Shown one piece after another: positions 10,765 to 20,660 of a stretch of 33,261 nt of DNA (position 1 is its first letter; every line of letters begins with the position of its first letter). This stretch comes from Mesaphorura yosii. Taxonomy: Eukaryota > Arthropoda > Collembola > Poduromorpha > Tullbergiidae. The stretch covers positions 1-33,261 of the forward strand of contig WIXG01000603.1 of the NCBI GenBank assembly GCA_009869945.1, given 5' to 3'. A program made the translations under genes and the position numbers. A model generated the notes under the pieces. That model was not told where the DNA came from. It did no database searches and was given only the letters and a program-made list of their open reading frames with translations.

Positions 10765-11340
10765 CTATTCCCAGTGGACGGGGGCGGTAATCGGAATGTC
10801 TTTCGGGGGTGGTAGAGGTGGAGGCACAAGCTTTGTTGTAGTCATGGTGGTGGTCGTCGTCGTAGTCGTAGTCGGGGCCTTCCTCGGTGGTGGTGGTGGA
10901 GGCGGAGTAGGAGGGTCAGTGACTGGCTCTGGCGGGCAGACATCGTTCGCTTCAGTCCCTGCATTACAAATTGTAGTTGCAACCTCTCGAATTCTTTTGA
11001 CGAGTCCATCAAAGTTTTGTACAGCGAACACGTGTTCGGGGATTTCTCCAGCGATGGTGCTCAGCTCCTTCGAGCCTCCAGACCAGTCGCTGATCCCGAC
11101 GCTGAACCCGATGAGATCATTTTTCTTGCAACGTAGCCCTCGGGCGATTGTCTCCCCAGGCTCCTCTTGTTCATTTGGCACCGTCGTCTTTCCGTCAGTG
11201 AGCACCACAAACTTGCGCGGGATTCTCACGAGCCCTCTGTACAGCTCAATGACCACTTGGTTGAAGGCTTTGGTCGTGTTGGTTGCCCCGGATCTTGGCG
11301 TCGATGTCTCCGCGCTGAGTCCGCTGTCCAACGGATCATT
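10765..11340 (-). CDS. VWA-domain protein, 3' part only
   Basis: The minus frame ending at 10765 encodes the second half of a von Willebrand factor type A domain: SGATNTTKAFNQVV holds the MIDAS threonine loop, and RKFVVLTDGKTTVP holds the MIDAS Asp (LTDG). GFSVGISDWSGGSKELSTIA and the closing helix follow. The DxSxS MIDAS strand that should come first is missing because the frame ends at the Harbinger remnant (about 11345). After the domain comes a Cys, then a proline/threonine-rich tail with runs of P and T, partly from trinucleotide repeats at 10840-10880. This suggests an extracellular adhesion or mucin-linked protein. It is probably truncated by the transposon or an associated deletion. 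Confidence 0.75.
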   Translation of the reverse strand, partial: NDPLDSGLSAETSTPRSGATNTTKAFNQVVIELYRGLVRIPRKFVVLTDGKTTVPNEQEEPGETIARGLRCKKNDLIGFSVGISDWSGGSKELSTIAGEIPEHVFAVQNFDGLVKRIREVATTICNAGTEANDVCPPEPVTDPPTPPPPPPPRKAPTTTTTTTTTMTTTKLVPPPLPPPKDIPITAPVHWE

Positions 11341-11349
11341 ATCTGAACT

Positions 11350-11709
11350 TCCTACGAGTACACAAGGAAGAGGAGGTGCGTTGAGAACGCATTCGGTATT
11401 CTGGTGAAGAGGTGGGAAGTATTTCGGAGCCCAATAAGAACAAATTTAGAGACCACCAAGAAGATTGTAATGGCCACATGCACCTTACATAATTTCCTTT
11501 TGTCAACATGCAAGTCTTCGTACTCCTGTCAATTTGACTTAGAAAACTATGCAGAAGACTCAGATTTTCACGTGCCATCAATTCTGCAGCCAATTCAAGC
11601 TTTAAAACACAACCCAACTAATTCGGCTAAGGAAATTAGAAATAACTTATGTGACTATTTCACTGATGCTGGCTCAGTTCCTTGGCAAATGGCATCCATT
11701 TCACTGTAA
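11350..11709 (+). pseudogene. PIF/Harbinger transposase, C-terminal remnant
   Basis: The frame from about 11350 reads RRCVENAFGILVKRWEVFRS then ETTKKIVMATCTLHNFL, the highly conserved end of Harbinger DDE transposases (VENAFGIL.RW..F.RPI, ..IV.ACC.LHNFL), with the catalytic Glu of VENAFG visible. NNLCDYFTDAGSVPWQ matches the usual C-terminal YF...G.VPWQ. An in-frame TGA at 11344 and the switch to VWA sequence mark a 5' truncation that removes the two catalytic Asp residues. It points towards the MADF gene at 11783-12584, an arrangement like that of two-gene Harbinger elements. Confidence 0.85.
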
Positions 11710-11782
11710 TTGTATCTATTGAAACTTCAGGCTTTAATATTAGAAGAAATCAATCAATCTGAATACAGGTTTTAAATCACAA

Positions 11783-12584
11783 TCACGGATACTTAGCTTT
11801 AAATAAAATGACTTGAATATGTAATTTAGCCCTGTCGGCCACAGCCGGTTCTAATTCTTTTAACTCTTGTGCCACTAGTTTTCCGAACAATTCCCATTTA
11901 TCAACTTTCTCATCTTGTACTGATTTTAATGAATTAATTGCGGCATCCAAAAGTTCATCAGATTTGTCACGTTTCTTCTTTTTAACTAAAGCGGAGGTGT
12001 GGTTTTTTGAATGATCGTTCAAAACTGAAGTGTTTACTTCACTGCATCCGACTTCCAAGTTATCTTCAAATCTGTATAAAAAGTAAATTTAATGACCGTT
12101 GTTCAGATATGTACTTTGAAATAATCATTTACGCACTGCTCGTCAGGAACCGCGACACTGACTTCATCCCCGAAGTCCATGTTTGAGTCGCTCTCACTAA
12201 TCTCAATACCATCAGAGAGAAAGGACAGATCTTCGAAGTATTTCCAAAGCTTTCTCTTCTTCCCACTGGACCCAGTTGGTGGGTGCTTTTTCTCTCTGAA
12301 GTACTGGGTTCTTAGATTGTGGATTTTGTTTTTGATGTCTTGCACTTAAATATGACATAAAACAGTAAGACCAGGCTACGATTCCAAAAAATTGGTAAAT
12401 AGCTTTTACCAGTATACTTTCCATGAAATTCACTGTCTCGAATTCTTTCCAACAGCTCGGTTTTCATTGATTTCTTCTTGTAATCAGGATGACTCGCCTT
12501 CCACAGCACTTCATTTCTTTTATAAACACTTATTAAGTTCTCAATGTCGGACTCACTAAATTCCTCGCCTTTTTTATTGGACAT
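11783..12584 (-). CDS. MADF-BESS DNA-binding protein of Harbinger element
   Basis: Three exons: 12584-12410, 12344-12137, 12071-11783. Introns of 65 bp each (12345-12409, 12072-12136) join frames exactly, giving 672 nt and a 223-aa protein with no lesion. Residues about 13-90 form a MADF (Myb/SANT-like) domain: LISVYKRNEVLWKASHPDY, then IKNKIHNLRTQYFREKK and KRKLWKYFEDLSFL. The C-terminus (WELFGKLVAQELKELEPAVA) is a BESS-type motif. The centre is basic. Harbinger elements commonly carry such an accessory protein for transposase nuclear import and DNA binding. The convergent neighbour is the transposase remnant. A host MADF gene is the alternative, but the adjacency argues for the element. Confidence 0.82.
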
Positions 12585-12589
12585 TTTTC

Positions 12590-12832
12590 TGTGCTAATCC
12601 TAATAATGCAGATTTAAATATGAAATTGCAGTTTTTTAAACTCTTTTTGAGGAAAAAAGTTGGCAACAAAGCAAAATGTTTCTAGCAAGTTTGAAATATC
12701 CGCGACTGTTGCACTACAATTTAATTGCATGCAACATTCATGTTCCACTACGCGATAAAGTTGCAGAACAAAATGTTGCGCAACAAAATTGCATGGTCGA
12801 ACATTAGCTTCAGACGCACATGGACGAGGCAA
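12590..12832. mobile_element. Probable right end of Harbinger element
   Basis: Non-coding sequence upstream of the MADF gene is crowded with TTGC/GCAA words (GTTGCACTACAATTTAATTG, ATGTTGCGCAACAAAATTGC at 12772-12791), plausible subterminal transposase sites. It ends in ACGCACATGGACGAGGC (12814-12830), whose reverse complement, GCCTCGTCCATGTGCGT, resembles Harbinger terminal repeats that begin GGCCTCGTCC. No matching left terminus is seen near 11345, in line with truncation there. The exact end and target duplication cannot be fixed. Confidence 0.4.
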
Positions 12833-12995
12833 GTGCCCTTCAATGCCTAATGGGGTTTGCTTTGGAAACGATTGTCACTACGATTAATTAAGCTCCTGCA
12901 AGGATATTTGTGTGAGATCTTTCAACCAAAATTGGTCAACACAAAACCTCAAAAATGTGCACGAATTTTATGATCCGACTCAATAAAATTTGTAC

Positions 12996-13034
12996 TTAAA
13001 TTAACAACGCATTGATCGTGTTCACGAAGGTTGC
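12996..13034 (-). pseudogene. 3' relic of a third tandem chemoreceptor copy
   Basis: The minus frame reads ATFVNTINALLI then stop, the same ending as the neighbouring receptors (IIVNTVNALLI, IIVNTVNVLLI). Similarity continues into the 3' flank (GAGTCGGATCATAAAATTCG against GAGATCGGATCACAAATTAT after 14683). Only the last exon tip survives. Confidence 0.65.
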
Positions 13035-13137
13035 GATCGGTTTGAAACATGAGCAAGATTTTTTTTTACTACTCTTCAATTTTCATGCGGCCCGGCGAAT
13101 AACATTGGCCACAATTGGAAAAATTGATATTTAGTAC

Positions 13138-14405
13138 TTACAATTCGATTAGCAATGCATTGACAGTGTTTACGATAATGACTTCAGCAATGAAAATGTA
13201 CATATGCTTGCTGAATTTGCCAGAAAAACCCATCTGGAACGCAATTGGACGCAGGGATCTGAGGATAAGTGTATTACTTTTCGCTCTGAGCTTAGAAACT
13301 GATAAGAGCTGGACCTGGAGGACAGTGGAGCGCAGTGCAGACTCAGAAGCTTCTGTAGTTCGCCAAAGTGATGCAAGGAACACTGCATAATGCATGGCTA
13401 GAGCTACGTTTTGGCTTACAAAGACAATGACGAGGAATGGTGGAATGCTAGCTCTGATTAGAGAATGAAGTCCCATGGTGAAAGCGAGGGAGAAAACAAG
13501 CACGTGGCCTGGCAGGCAGAGTCTGCCCAGGTTGCTTTCATTCGCAATTGTGGTCAGAATTTGTGCTGATTGGTAGCGACGCACAAACATCCGCAATTGG
13601 CCCTGCGCAGTGAGGTTCCACTTGCTGCAAATAAAGAGAAATGGCGACTGGAATAGAGAAAATTTGTAATGAGGATTTGATTTTTGTACCTGAGATTGGA
13701 GGTGACGTTTTGCGGGAAAAGATACAGTGGATACGCAATACTCACGATAACGATGACTGTGCCCGAGTAATTGAGTAGCAGGCCCAATTGAGCCAATGCC
13801 ACACCCAAATATTTGAGAATGGTTGTTAGCGAGTTCTCACTCGCATCACAAATGAGAGCAGGATCAATAGCTGTAAAGAAATGTAGGCCGCAGGAGGTCA
13901 TAAAGTTCAGTCCGACCAAAACCGGGATTGTCATCAGCACGCCAACGATCCCAGCCAACTGAAAATCCTGGGTGGTTGGTTTTTCTTTCTTATCTTCCAC
14001 ATTCAAGTCCTTTGTATTTTCGCCTTTTTCCTGTACCGTTTCCTGGTTGCAAATTTCTATTAGCATGCTCATGATCGCTGGGAAGTCTTCGGTACAATTT
14101 TGAATGCAAAATCCGAATATTGCTAATGTCGCAGCAACGACGAGGTTGGTGAGAGGCCAGATGTCTTGAAATCCAGTCACACTCGTGCCATTTTCACTTG
14201 CGTGCCGTGCGTACGCCGAAATTGCGAGGAAGGCAAAGCTGAAGCCCCCAATTCTGGATAAGTATTGACCAACAGTTATCCATTTCCTCTCTGCGCACAA
14301 TTCTAAACGAGATATGTAGGGATTCCAGCGCAAGGAAGTCCCGCACATGAACGGTGTCACCGTAAATACAAAGCGCAGAATATGGTACGTATATTTCGTG
14401 AACAT
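13138..14405 (-). CDS. Gustatory-receptor-like 7TM protein
   Basis: Exons 14405-13690 and 13624-13138 with a 65-bp GT-AG intron (13625-13689), giving 1203 nt and 400 aa, a usual length for the family. About seven hydrophobic segments are seen: FSFAFLAISAYA, LTNLVVAATLAIFGF, IVGVLMTIPVLVGLNF, LGLLLNYSGTVIVIVSIAY, HVLVFSLAFTMGLHSL, a short one near the Trp-rich loop, and the C-terminal one. The tail is RSLRPIAFQMGFSGKFSKHM plus a last helix ending NTVNALL. ATG 14405 is preferred; a 84-codon frame from 14659 could be an upstream exon. It is intact and is the tandem paralogue of 14683-15755. Ligand unknown. Confidence 0.75.
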
Positions 14406-14682
14406 TATCGTCTTCTAACGAGTTGATTCGCTCTGAACTGATGCTCAAACTTCATTTTAGCCAGCAGTAACCTCGACCTCAATGTAGAAATTGAATAATT
14501 GCGATCCTTGCCAATTTTTGCAAACATGAAGCACGAGACGAAATTACAAAAGCTTGTTCGGTAGTAATTGATTTTGGACTTGTTCCAGAATTCGTAGTTG
14601 ACCAATTTGAACAAACTGGTTTCGGTCAGCTCGTGTAAATTCATCTCTGATGTGCACAAATAATTTGTGATCCGATCTCAAC

Positions 14683-15755
14683 TTAAATTAGCAATACATT
14701 GACGGTATTTACGATGATGACTTGCGCAATGAAGATGTACATGTGTTTGTTAAATTTCCCAGAGAAACCCATTTGAAATGTAATTGGTCGAAGGGACCTG
14801 AGAATGTGCCGATTGCCTCTTGAGCGTAACTTGGAGCAAAGGCCTTCAACTTTCGTTTGATGAACTTCAGCCAGTTTCGTGGCTCGTATTGCGGATTCGG
14901 ATTTTTCTGTCGTGCACCAGAGTGATGAGAGAAATACACCATAATGCATTATCAATGCAGCGTTTTGATACGCGAAGCAGATTAGCAAAAATGGTGGAAT
15001 CGTGGCTTTGATCAGCGAATGAAGGGCCATGCAAAACATGAGCGAGAAGAGAAGCAAGTACCAGGAAGACAAATCCGGCCTAAATTGCTTCCGTTGGCCA
15101 GTGCTGCAAGAATTTGCATTGACTGATAACGGTGTAAGAATATTTGAAACTGCGATTGAGTCGTAATTTCTTGCTTGCTAAGATCTGTGACAATGTCCCG
15201 CAAAAAGAAGTAGAGCGGGTACGATAAGGTCAACATAACCATGATTACGCCCGAATAGTTAACGAGCATTATTAGCTGGAGCATGGCTACGGCGAGAAAC
15301 TTCAAGATTATGAGCAAAACTGGACCTTGTGCATCACAAATTAAGGCAGGATTCACAACAGAAAAGAAATGAAGGTCACACGAGGCCAAGAAAAGTAAGC
15401 CAACGAATGGTGGGACGATTAAAAGCAAGCTTACGACTCCTGCAATCTGAATATCGCAGAAGATAGGTTTTTCCTCTGACGAACCTGCGGCCAACCCAGC
15501 AAACTTCTCTGTGTGTTTCTTACGCTGCTCTTGCTGGTGTCCTTTACAGATTCCAATCAGCATGTTCATGATGGCTGGGACATCATCGGGATGATTATGC
15601 ACGCAGAACCCGAATACGACAGATATTGCACTGGCCACAATACTCAAAAGATGCCACACGTCTAGGAAGTCTGTCACATCAGCGCCGTGCTCGGCCACAT
15701 GCCTCACATAACCAGAAATTGAAATGCAGACATATGTGAAACCGACAGGGAGCAC
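14683..15755 (-). pseudogene. Tandem gustatory-receptor-like paralogue, frameshifted
   Basis: Closely similar to 13138-14405 throughout (LRPITFQMGFSGKFNKHMYI against LRPIAFQMGFSGKFSKHMYI; HRYQSMQIL against RRYQSAQIL). It lacks the intron of its neighbour: SKQEITTQSQFQIF runs on uninterrupted where the paralogue is split. A missing base near 15055-15062, just after NLGRICLPG, moves the frame; the next frame continues with YLLLFSLMFCMALHSLIKAT. The N-terminus is unclear: the frame is open to about 15790 with no ATG. Called a pseudogene, although one sequencing error would restore most of it. Confidence 0.7.
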
Positions 15756-15790
15756 ATTTCGCCGCTCTTGCTGTTGATTAACCCGTGCTC

Positions 15791-16226
15791 AAAACTTGAC
15801 CTCAACTGAAAACATTTGAGTGCGAAGTGAGCGCTTCTTGACTTGAGTTCATCGCATGGTTACAAATTCTTCTGTTCTGTGAATCTTGATCATTGCCGCA
15901 TCTTCCATAATATGGCAGGATTCGCATGACCTTTACAACAAATGCTGAATGCGTCTCGCGTGCAGAAATATTTGGGGTTGTGTAAGCTGCTCGAATTTAA
16001 GAATGCAAGGTTTGCACTTTCAGCAACGCATACTAACTACTTAACTAATCATTCCAGCACATCAAAGTATTCAGAGGAGAGTCTTGTGGCTTAGACTACA
16101 ATTTAAGTTCAACTACATCCCGAGTGCGAAAATATTTCCAGCCGATGGACTGAGTTGCCACCGATGGAAAAGAATTCGCAGTAGAAACTGAACTGAATTA
16201 GAACGTTTTTGTGTTAGCCCGAGTTC
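15791..16226. other. Intergenic, no gene seen
   Basis: AT-rich sequence between two divergently transcribed receptor loci. No repeats, RNA gene or motif recognised. Confidence 0.4.
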
Positions 16227-16872
16227 AGTGGCGAGTATGAATTGGAACCCCAAGGCTCAACTTTGAACCACGGTTAAAAACCCGACCTGCCAAAGCCTTC
16301 ACAACACGGAACGAACCAAGAAACTTTGTCGCAACTGGGTTCCGTTCCCATCTATTCAGTGTGGCGGTGTTGGCCACGCTGGGCCTCACCACGTTCGTTG
16401 TTCAGCGGAATTGTGTTCAAATCTCCAACCAAGTGCACCAATTCTCGACTCGGGTCCTGCACTCATTTTCACAAAGTGGGCACAGTCCGTGCCATCGGAG
16501 GTGAGTCAGGGCTTGCGTTCCTCTCCGAATACTCCCAAGCGGCTTCATTTCAGTTTCCAAGAAAACGTTTCTCTTACTCGTGAGCGAAGTCGTTGTGCAA
16601 GCTTTGGTTAATTTATTACTCTTGAAACGGAAAGTACTGCCGTATTTCACCTAACATCAAGCAAATCAGGTCATTGTATCCACACGTTGCAAATGTCAGT
16701 GCTCAAGCTAGTCATAACTTTGTATTCCTGCATTCCTCTTTCGCATTTCGTCGTCGTACTTATAATACACTCAACTCTTCTGTGTTTTTATGTGAATACA
16801 GCTTTTTGGATCGCAAATATCTGCGAGCGACCTTGGCTTTTACGTGAGATGGAAAATTGCGTCTGAGCATAA
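16227..16872 (+). pseudogene. Decayed chemoreceptor-like copy on the opposite strand
   Basis: Short plus-strand frames have receptor character. MNWNPKAQL near 16238 resembles the PFxWNPK start of gustatory receptors. After a frame change comes GFRSHLFSVAVLATLGLTTF then VQISNQVHQFSTRVLHSF, a first membrane helix and loop. FLLLVSEVVVQALVNLLLL follows (about 16570-16630), then MSVLKLVITLYSCIPLSHFV and further hydrophobic residues (about 16694-16867). Candidate splice sites exist (GTGAGT at 16500) but frames cannot be joined, and no C-terminal signature follows. It is most likely a dead receptor fragment; short exons of a real gene are the alternative. Confidence 0.35.
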
Positions 16873-17198
16873 AAGTAAATCATCTTCTTACGAATTGATC
16901 GTTCAAAGCTGGATTTTTATTTTTGTTTGAATGTATTTTATATCTATTCAATAAACAAATGGCCTCAAGTGAAGCGTCTCGTGAGTCTTCGCGGCGCCGT
17001 ATTTCTTCACAACGCTGTTTCAGTTAAAAGGAAAGTGGACCAGCCTCGCTACGGTTCATGCAAACTGACGTTTGAATAGCTCACTTGAGTAATTGTGGTA
17101 TTGTGGTAAGGTAATAGGTGGTATTCAGAAAAGGATTCACATTGATTGACTCGAATGAAACAGTTCCAGCTACTCAATAATTCAAGCGAAATATTGAT

Positions 17199-18440
17199 TT
17201 AAACCGGTATTCTTGGTACACGAGCTCGAAAGGGAAACGCGCATGCCAAGGTTATTGTGTTGTTCAGAATGAGATTCCAAAATATTAGCACCGAGCCTTC
17301 GTCGATCAAATATGTTGAGCCAACTCGAATCTGGAGAGGAAGAAGCGTCCGCACCGTCCGCCTTTCGTCGGCCTCCATTCTGAGAACCCACTGTTCGAGG
17401 AGCAGCCAGCGAATGTACTCGCGCTTCCACGACTCGAGCAGGCTTTGACTGTCGAGATAAAGTCGCATAAACGTGTGGACTAAAAATGTGCAGTATGTAC
17501 TGAGCAGAAAGAGCATGATGCCTCCGAGCAACCGTTCCATGACCCGACCTTTGTAGCCGAGTGTGAAGTGGAGAACCGTCGGCAGGACAACCAAGTTGGA
17601 CACTCCGATTGTGACCGCAATCAAATTCTTGTAGCAAACGCCGAATGCAAGCCTTGAAGCGAGGTACAGAATTTTGTAAGTCCGCACTGCGGTTCGCGGG
17701 TGACTCGGAAAATCCATACGCAAAGACTGCCATCCGCGTGTCAGACTGATTTTGTTCCGCAACTGCCAAATGCTGAGGATGACAGTTCCCGTAATCATGA
17801 TGAAAATGCACCCGTGTTGAATAAACATGAAGGCAAAGTACATATACCAGAGAATTGCGAATACGAGTATGGTCGAGGCTGTCCAGATCGGAAGAGGCAA
17901 GAAAGCGAGGAGGGCAACAGACTCGAGACTCACAGCTTTGATTGAGTCGACGTAAAAGACCCATAGCCCAGCGAAAGGGATCGGAACAACTGCGAGGAAG
18001 ACGAGGAACGCACGAAACACATAAACCGTTACCAGCCTCACAAATTCGTCCTCCGCCCGTTCTCCTTTGCCAACTCTCGATTCCAATTTGATGACCGAGT
18101 TGAAGAATGAGACGAGGTCATGTCGGGAGCTCCAGTGGATGTGGTCCATCAGAGTGAAAATCAGGTTGGTGAGGGCCACCACGAATAAAAATATGAGGAA
18201 CGGCATCGAGATGTAGCGATTCAAGCTCCAAATCCGCATGCACAAATAAATGAGAATGCAGAGCATAAATTGGGAAGAGTAGGCAAAGTACTGGTTGAGC
18301 AGAAAATGGCGGTGGAATCGCTTGCAGCGGATACGCTCGACTCTCCTCGTTTTGCTCCTGAATACAAACGGTAACACAGCGCTAAACCGGTTGAACTTTT
18401 CGATTCCCTCCAGCAAGACGAAGATTTCTGGCTCGAACAT
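17199..18440 (-). CDS. Gustatory-receptor-like 7TM protein, single exon
   Basis: Uninterrupted frame of 413 aa from ATG 18440 (MFEPEIFVLLEGIEKFNRF) to stop at 17199. It contains hydrophobic segments FMLCILIYLCMRIW, ISMPFLIFLFVVALTNLIF, FRAFLVFLAVVPIPFAGLWV, ILVFAILWYMYFAFMFI, LIAVTIGVSNLVVLPTVL, LLGGIMLFLLSTYCTFLVH and a C-terminal helix. The tail LLPLQIRVGSTYLIDEGSVL then FWNLILNNTITLAC is the family signature. Unlike its neighbours it is intronless, so it may stem from a retrocopy or intron loss. The frame is also open upstream to 18503, without ATG. Likely a chemosensory membrane receptor; ligand unknown. Confidence 0.8.
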   Translation of the reverse strand: MFEPEIFVLLEGIEKFNRFSAVLPFVFRSKTRRVERIRCKRFHRHFLLNQYFAYSSQFMLCILIYLCMRIWSLNRYISMPFLIFLFVVALTNLIFTLMDHIHWSSRHDLVSFFNSVIKLESRVGKGERAEDEFVRLVTVYVFRAFLVFLAVVPIPFAGLWVFYVDSIKAVSLESVALLAFLPLPIWTASTILVFAILWYMYFAFMFIQHGCIFIMITGTVILSIWQLRNKISLTRGWQSLRMDFPSHPRTAVRTYKILYLASRLAFGVCYKNLIAVTIGVSNLVVLPTVLHFTLGYKGRVMERLLGGIMLFLLSTYCTFLVHTFMRLYLDSQSLLESWKREYIRWLLLEQWVLRMEADERRTVRTLLPLQIRVGSTYLIDEGSVLIFWNLILNNTITLACAFPFRARVPRIPV

Positions 18441-19544
18441 TGTGCTCGCTTTTCCTTTCAGATTAGCAGGTTGAGAAGTAGATTCTTCAACTAAGCTGAA
18501 CAATTCGGTGCACGGTTACGACTAAAAGAAGATAAAGAAATATTTGATGATTTTGCATCACGAATAATTTAAGTTGACACGGGGAGCTTCTGGCGATAAA
18601 TAAATAATTTAAAGTTTAGCCGGGTCGGTCTGCTTTAGGGTCTGAATTCCGCAGATTATTAATTTCGGAGAGTGAAATTGTCGTTCGCTTGCCCTGTCAA
18701 CCCAGAACCGTAAGCCCGACCCATATTCACCTTCAAACCAAATCCAACTGCTGCATTATTGAGACGGCAAACGGCGCAGTGGCAAGTATACTTCTGTTTA
18801 GTTAACTCGTCAGCAAGGTAATAATGCATGTCCATTCTGGCCATTCCTGTATATTTTTTGTCTCAAAACATATTCTCACGAATGGGATTCACCGTCCAGG
18901 CCCTCTGATTCTTCGTTGTTGAAATGGGCACTTCTGCACTCATTGGTTCCTTCCCTGAATTTTTTTCACGCGCTCATTAAATATAAATTTTGTTGGTGGT
19001 TTCCTAGCTTCAGTTGCAACCATGGCTGAACCGACCTCGGCTGCGAGGTCTATAACATGAATCTCCTTTGCTAGCACTAATCACTTTTAAAACAAAAGGA
19101 AGAGTTGAACGTAGAAATTGGTGATGCTTTAATAGAAAATTTAGAACAAAATAGCTTTAAATTGCTGGAATACAGATGATGCACTTAAGAAAATGTGTTG
19201 TCAGATGGAAACAAAACTTACGCACTTGCTTCCATTCTGCAGCTAAAGTAAAGATTGAACTCCTGCGGGGAGGAGAATTATTAGAATAACTTATCACTGA
19301 TACGTTTGCGGATTCAATCGCGCATGCATGCACCTTGCCTCGTGGTGGTGCAGATGCTGAACGAATGAGATGATATCTACAATCAGCTGTCCACATATGT
19401 ATGGCGGCGTGGAAAATTTTCCTTCGCTAATGTTTGAATCTCTGTTTGAAATTCGTTTAAACGGAACCTACTCAATTGTAAGTCGTCATCTGGTGCACAG
19501 TACTTATGTATCCAAACAATGTCCCTCTAATATTGTTGTGCGTT
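18441..19544. other. Intergenic, nothing firm
   Basis: Contains a 61-codon minus frame (18844-18659) with a CHCAVC motif, but no signal peptide, family match or poly(A) signal. No repeats recognised. Confidence 0.4.
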
Positions 19545-19551
19545 CTTTATT

Positions 19552-19872
19552 TTATACGGTTGTAATCAATTCTTCAATGGATTTGCACACTGGAAATGCA
19601 GCATGACAAAGGACAGATGCTGCCTGCCAGTTCGTAAGGTCATTGGCGGTCATCGCGTGCCTAAAACAGGCCGAACTGTCTCCAGTCAGCGTCTGCAACT
19701 CCTCCCGCGTTGCGGGGAGACTGAAGCCGACCGAAGCGCGTGCCATACCTACATTAAGTGCCCTCTGCACTGCGCACTGTGCCTTGGCGTCGTCGTCCAA
19801 GGCTCCGTGCGCGATGGTCAGGATCTTGAGGGGTCCTGAGACAATGTCACGACTTTCCACTTCGTTTTGCAT
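19552..19872 (-). CDS. Hypothetical alpha-helical Cys protein
   Basis: Frame of 106 aa from ATG 19872, followed directly after the stop by AATAAA (minus strand, about 19547), which supports a real transcript end. Composition is that of a globular helical protein with four Cys (QCAV, SACF, VLC, FPVC) in LKILTIAHGALDDDAKAQC ... NWQAASVLCHAAFPVCKS. No signal peptide is in this frame; an upstream exon may supply one. The family is not recognised. Overlapping plus-strand frames are shadows. Confidence 0.4.
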   Translation of the reverse strand: MQNEVESRDIVSGPLKILTIAHGALDDDAKAQCAVQRALNVGMARASVGFSLPATREELQTLTGDSSACFRHAMTANDLTNWQAASVLCHAAFPVCKSIEELITTV

Positions 19873-20114
19873 GGTCAGACAACGATTTGCTGATGACTAC
19901 CATGGAAAGATTACAGATTCAAGTGTTTAAGGAGACTGACTTGCCAATTCTGCAGCTGAAATTGAGACTGATGGATGTCGGCCGCTTTACGAGTTCAGGT
20001 GAAGCAAGGCCCGTGCATGACAAAGTTTATCAAGAACTAATGAACCCAGAGAATGCCAACATCGATCACATTTTCTGACAGAATTTCTGTGGCACTTTTT
20101 TTTTATTCTTCAAA
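19873..20114. other. Spacer before the FAS fragment
   Basis: A 63-codon plus frame (19887-20078) ends in PVHDKVYQELMNPENANIDH. It reads like protein but cannot be placed in a family or joined to the downstream frame. Confidence 0.3.
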
Positions 20115-20660
20115 ATGCCCGTGTTGACAAGGACGATTCAAGACGACGAGATCGTGACTTCTGGATTCTCCGGCCGCTTCCCCGAAGCTGCCAACTTTAA
20201 GGAGTTTCAGAAGAATCTCTTCAGCCACGTCAACATGGTGACCGTCAACGAGCGCAGGTTCAAGCCGGGGCTGTACGGCATGCCGGAAGGATTCGGGACG
20301 CTGAAAGAGTTTGACAAGTTTGACGCCGAGTTCTTCAAGGTGCTGGCGAATCAGGCGCAGAAGATGGACCCACAAATGCGGCTTTCGCTTGAGACGAGCT
20401 TTACGAGGCGATGTTGGACGCTGGCGTGAATCCTTCGGCTGTTTCCGGCTCGCGCACCGGCGTCTTTTACGGATTCTGCGTCAGTGAGGCCAGCATACTC
20501 AGGAATCAAGAGCCGAGCCGCATCGAAGGAACCACGTTGACCGGCTGCGCTCATTCCATGTTTGCGAACCGTATTTCGTACGTATTGACTTCAAGGGCCC
20601 GTCATGCGACTACGACACAGCCTGTTCAATACAGCTTTCCCCTCTGCAGTTGAAAGGCTT
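20115..20660 (+). pseudogene. Animal fatty acid synthase, ketosynthase fragment
   Basis: ATG 20115 begins the N-terminal ketosynthase domain of a type I fatty acid synthase: IVTSGFSGRFPEAANFKEFQ, RRFKPGLYGMPEGFGTLK, then FDKFDAEFF and QAQKMDPQMRLSLE are diagnostic. A frame change near 20400 leads to YEAMLDAGVNPSAVSGSRTG and a second near 20583 to IDFKGPSCDYDTACSIQLSP, where Cys 20623-20625 is the ketosynthase nucleophile (DTACS). Recognisable sequence ends by about 20660; the rest of the roughly 2,000-aa enzyme is absent. It is therefore a truncated, twice-shifted copy, intronless in this part, perhaps a partial retrocopy. Confidence 0.82.

Noticed and set aside
18659..18844. 61-codon minus frame with CHCAVC
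   Set aside because: No signal peptide, poly(A) signal or family; chance cannot be excluded.
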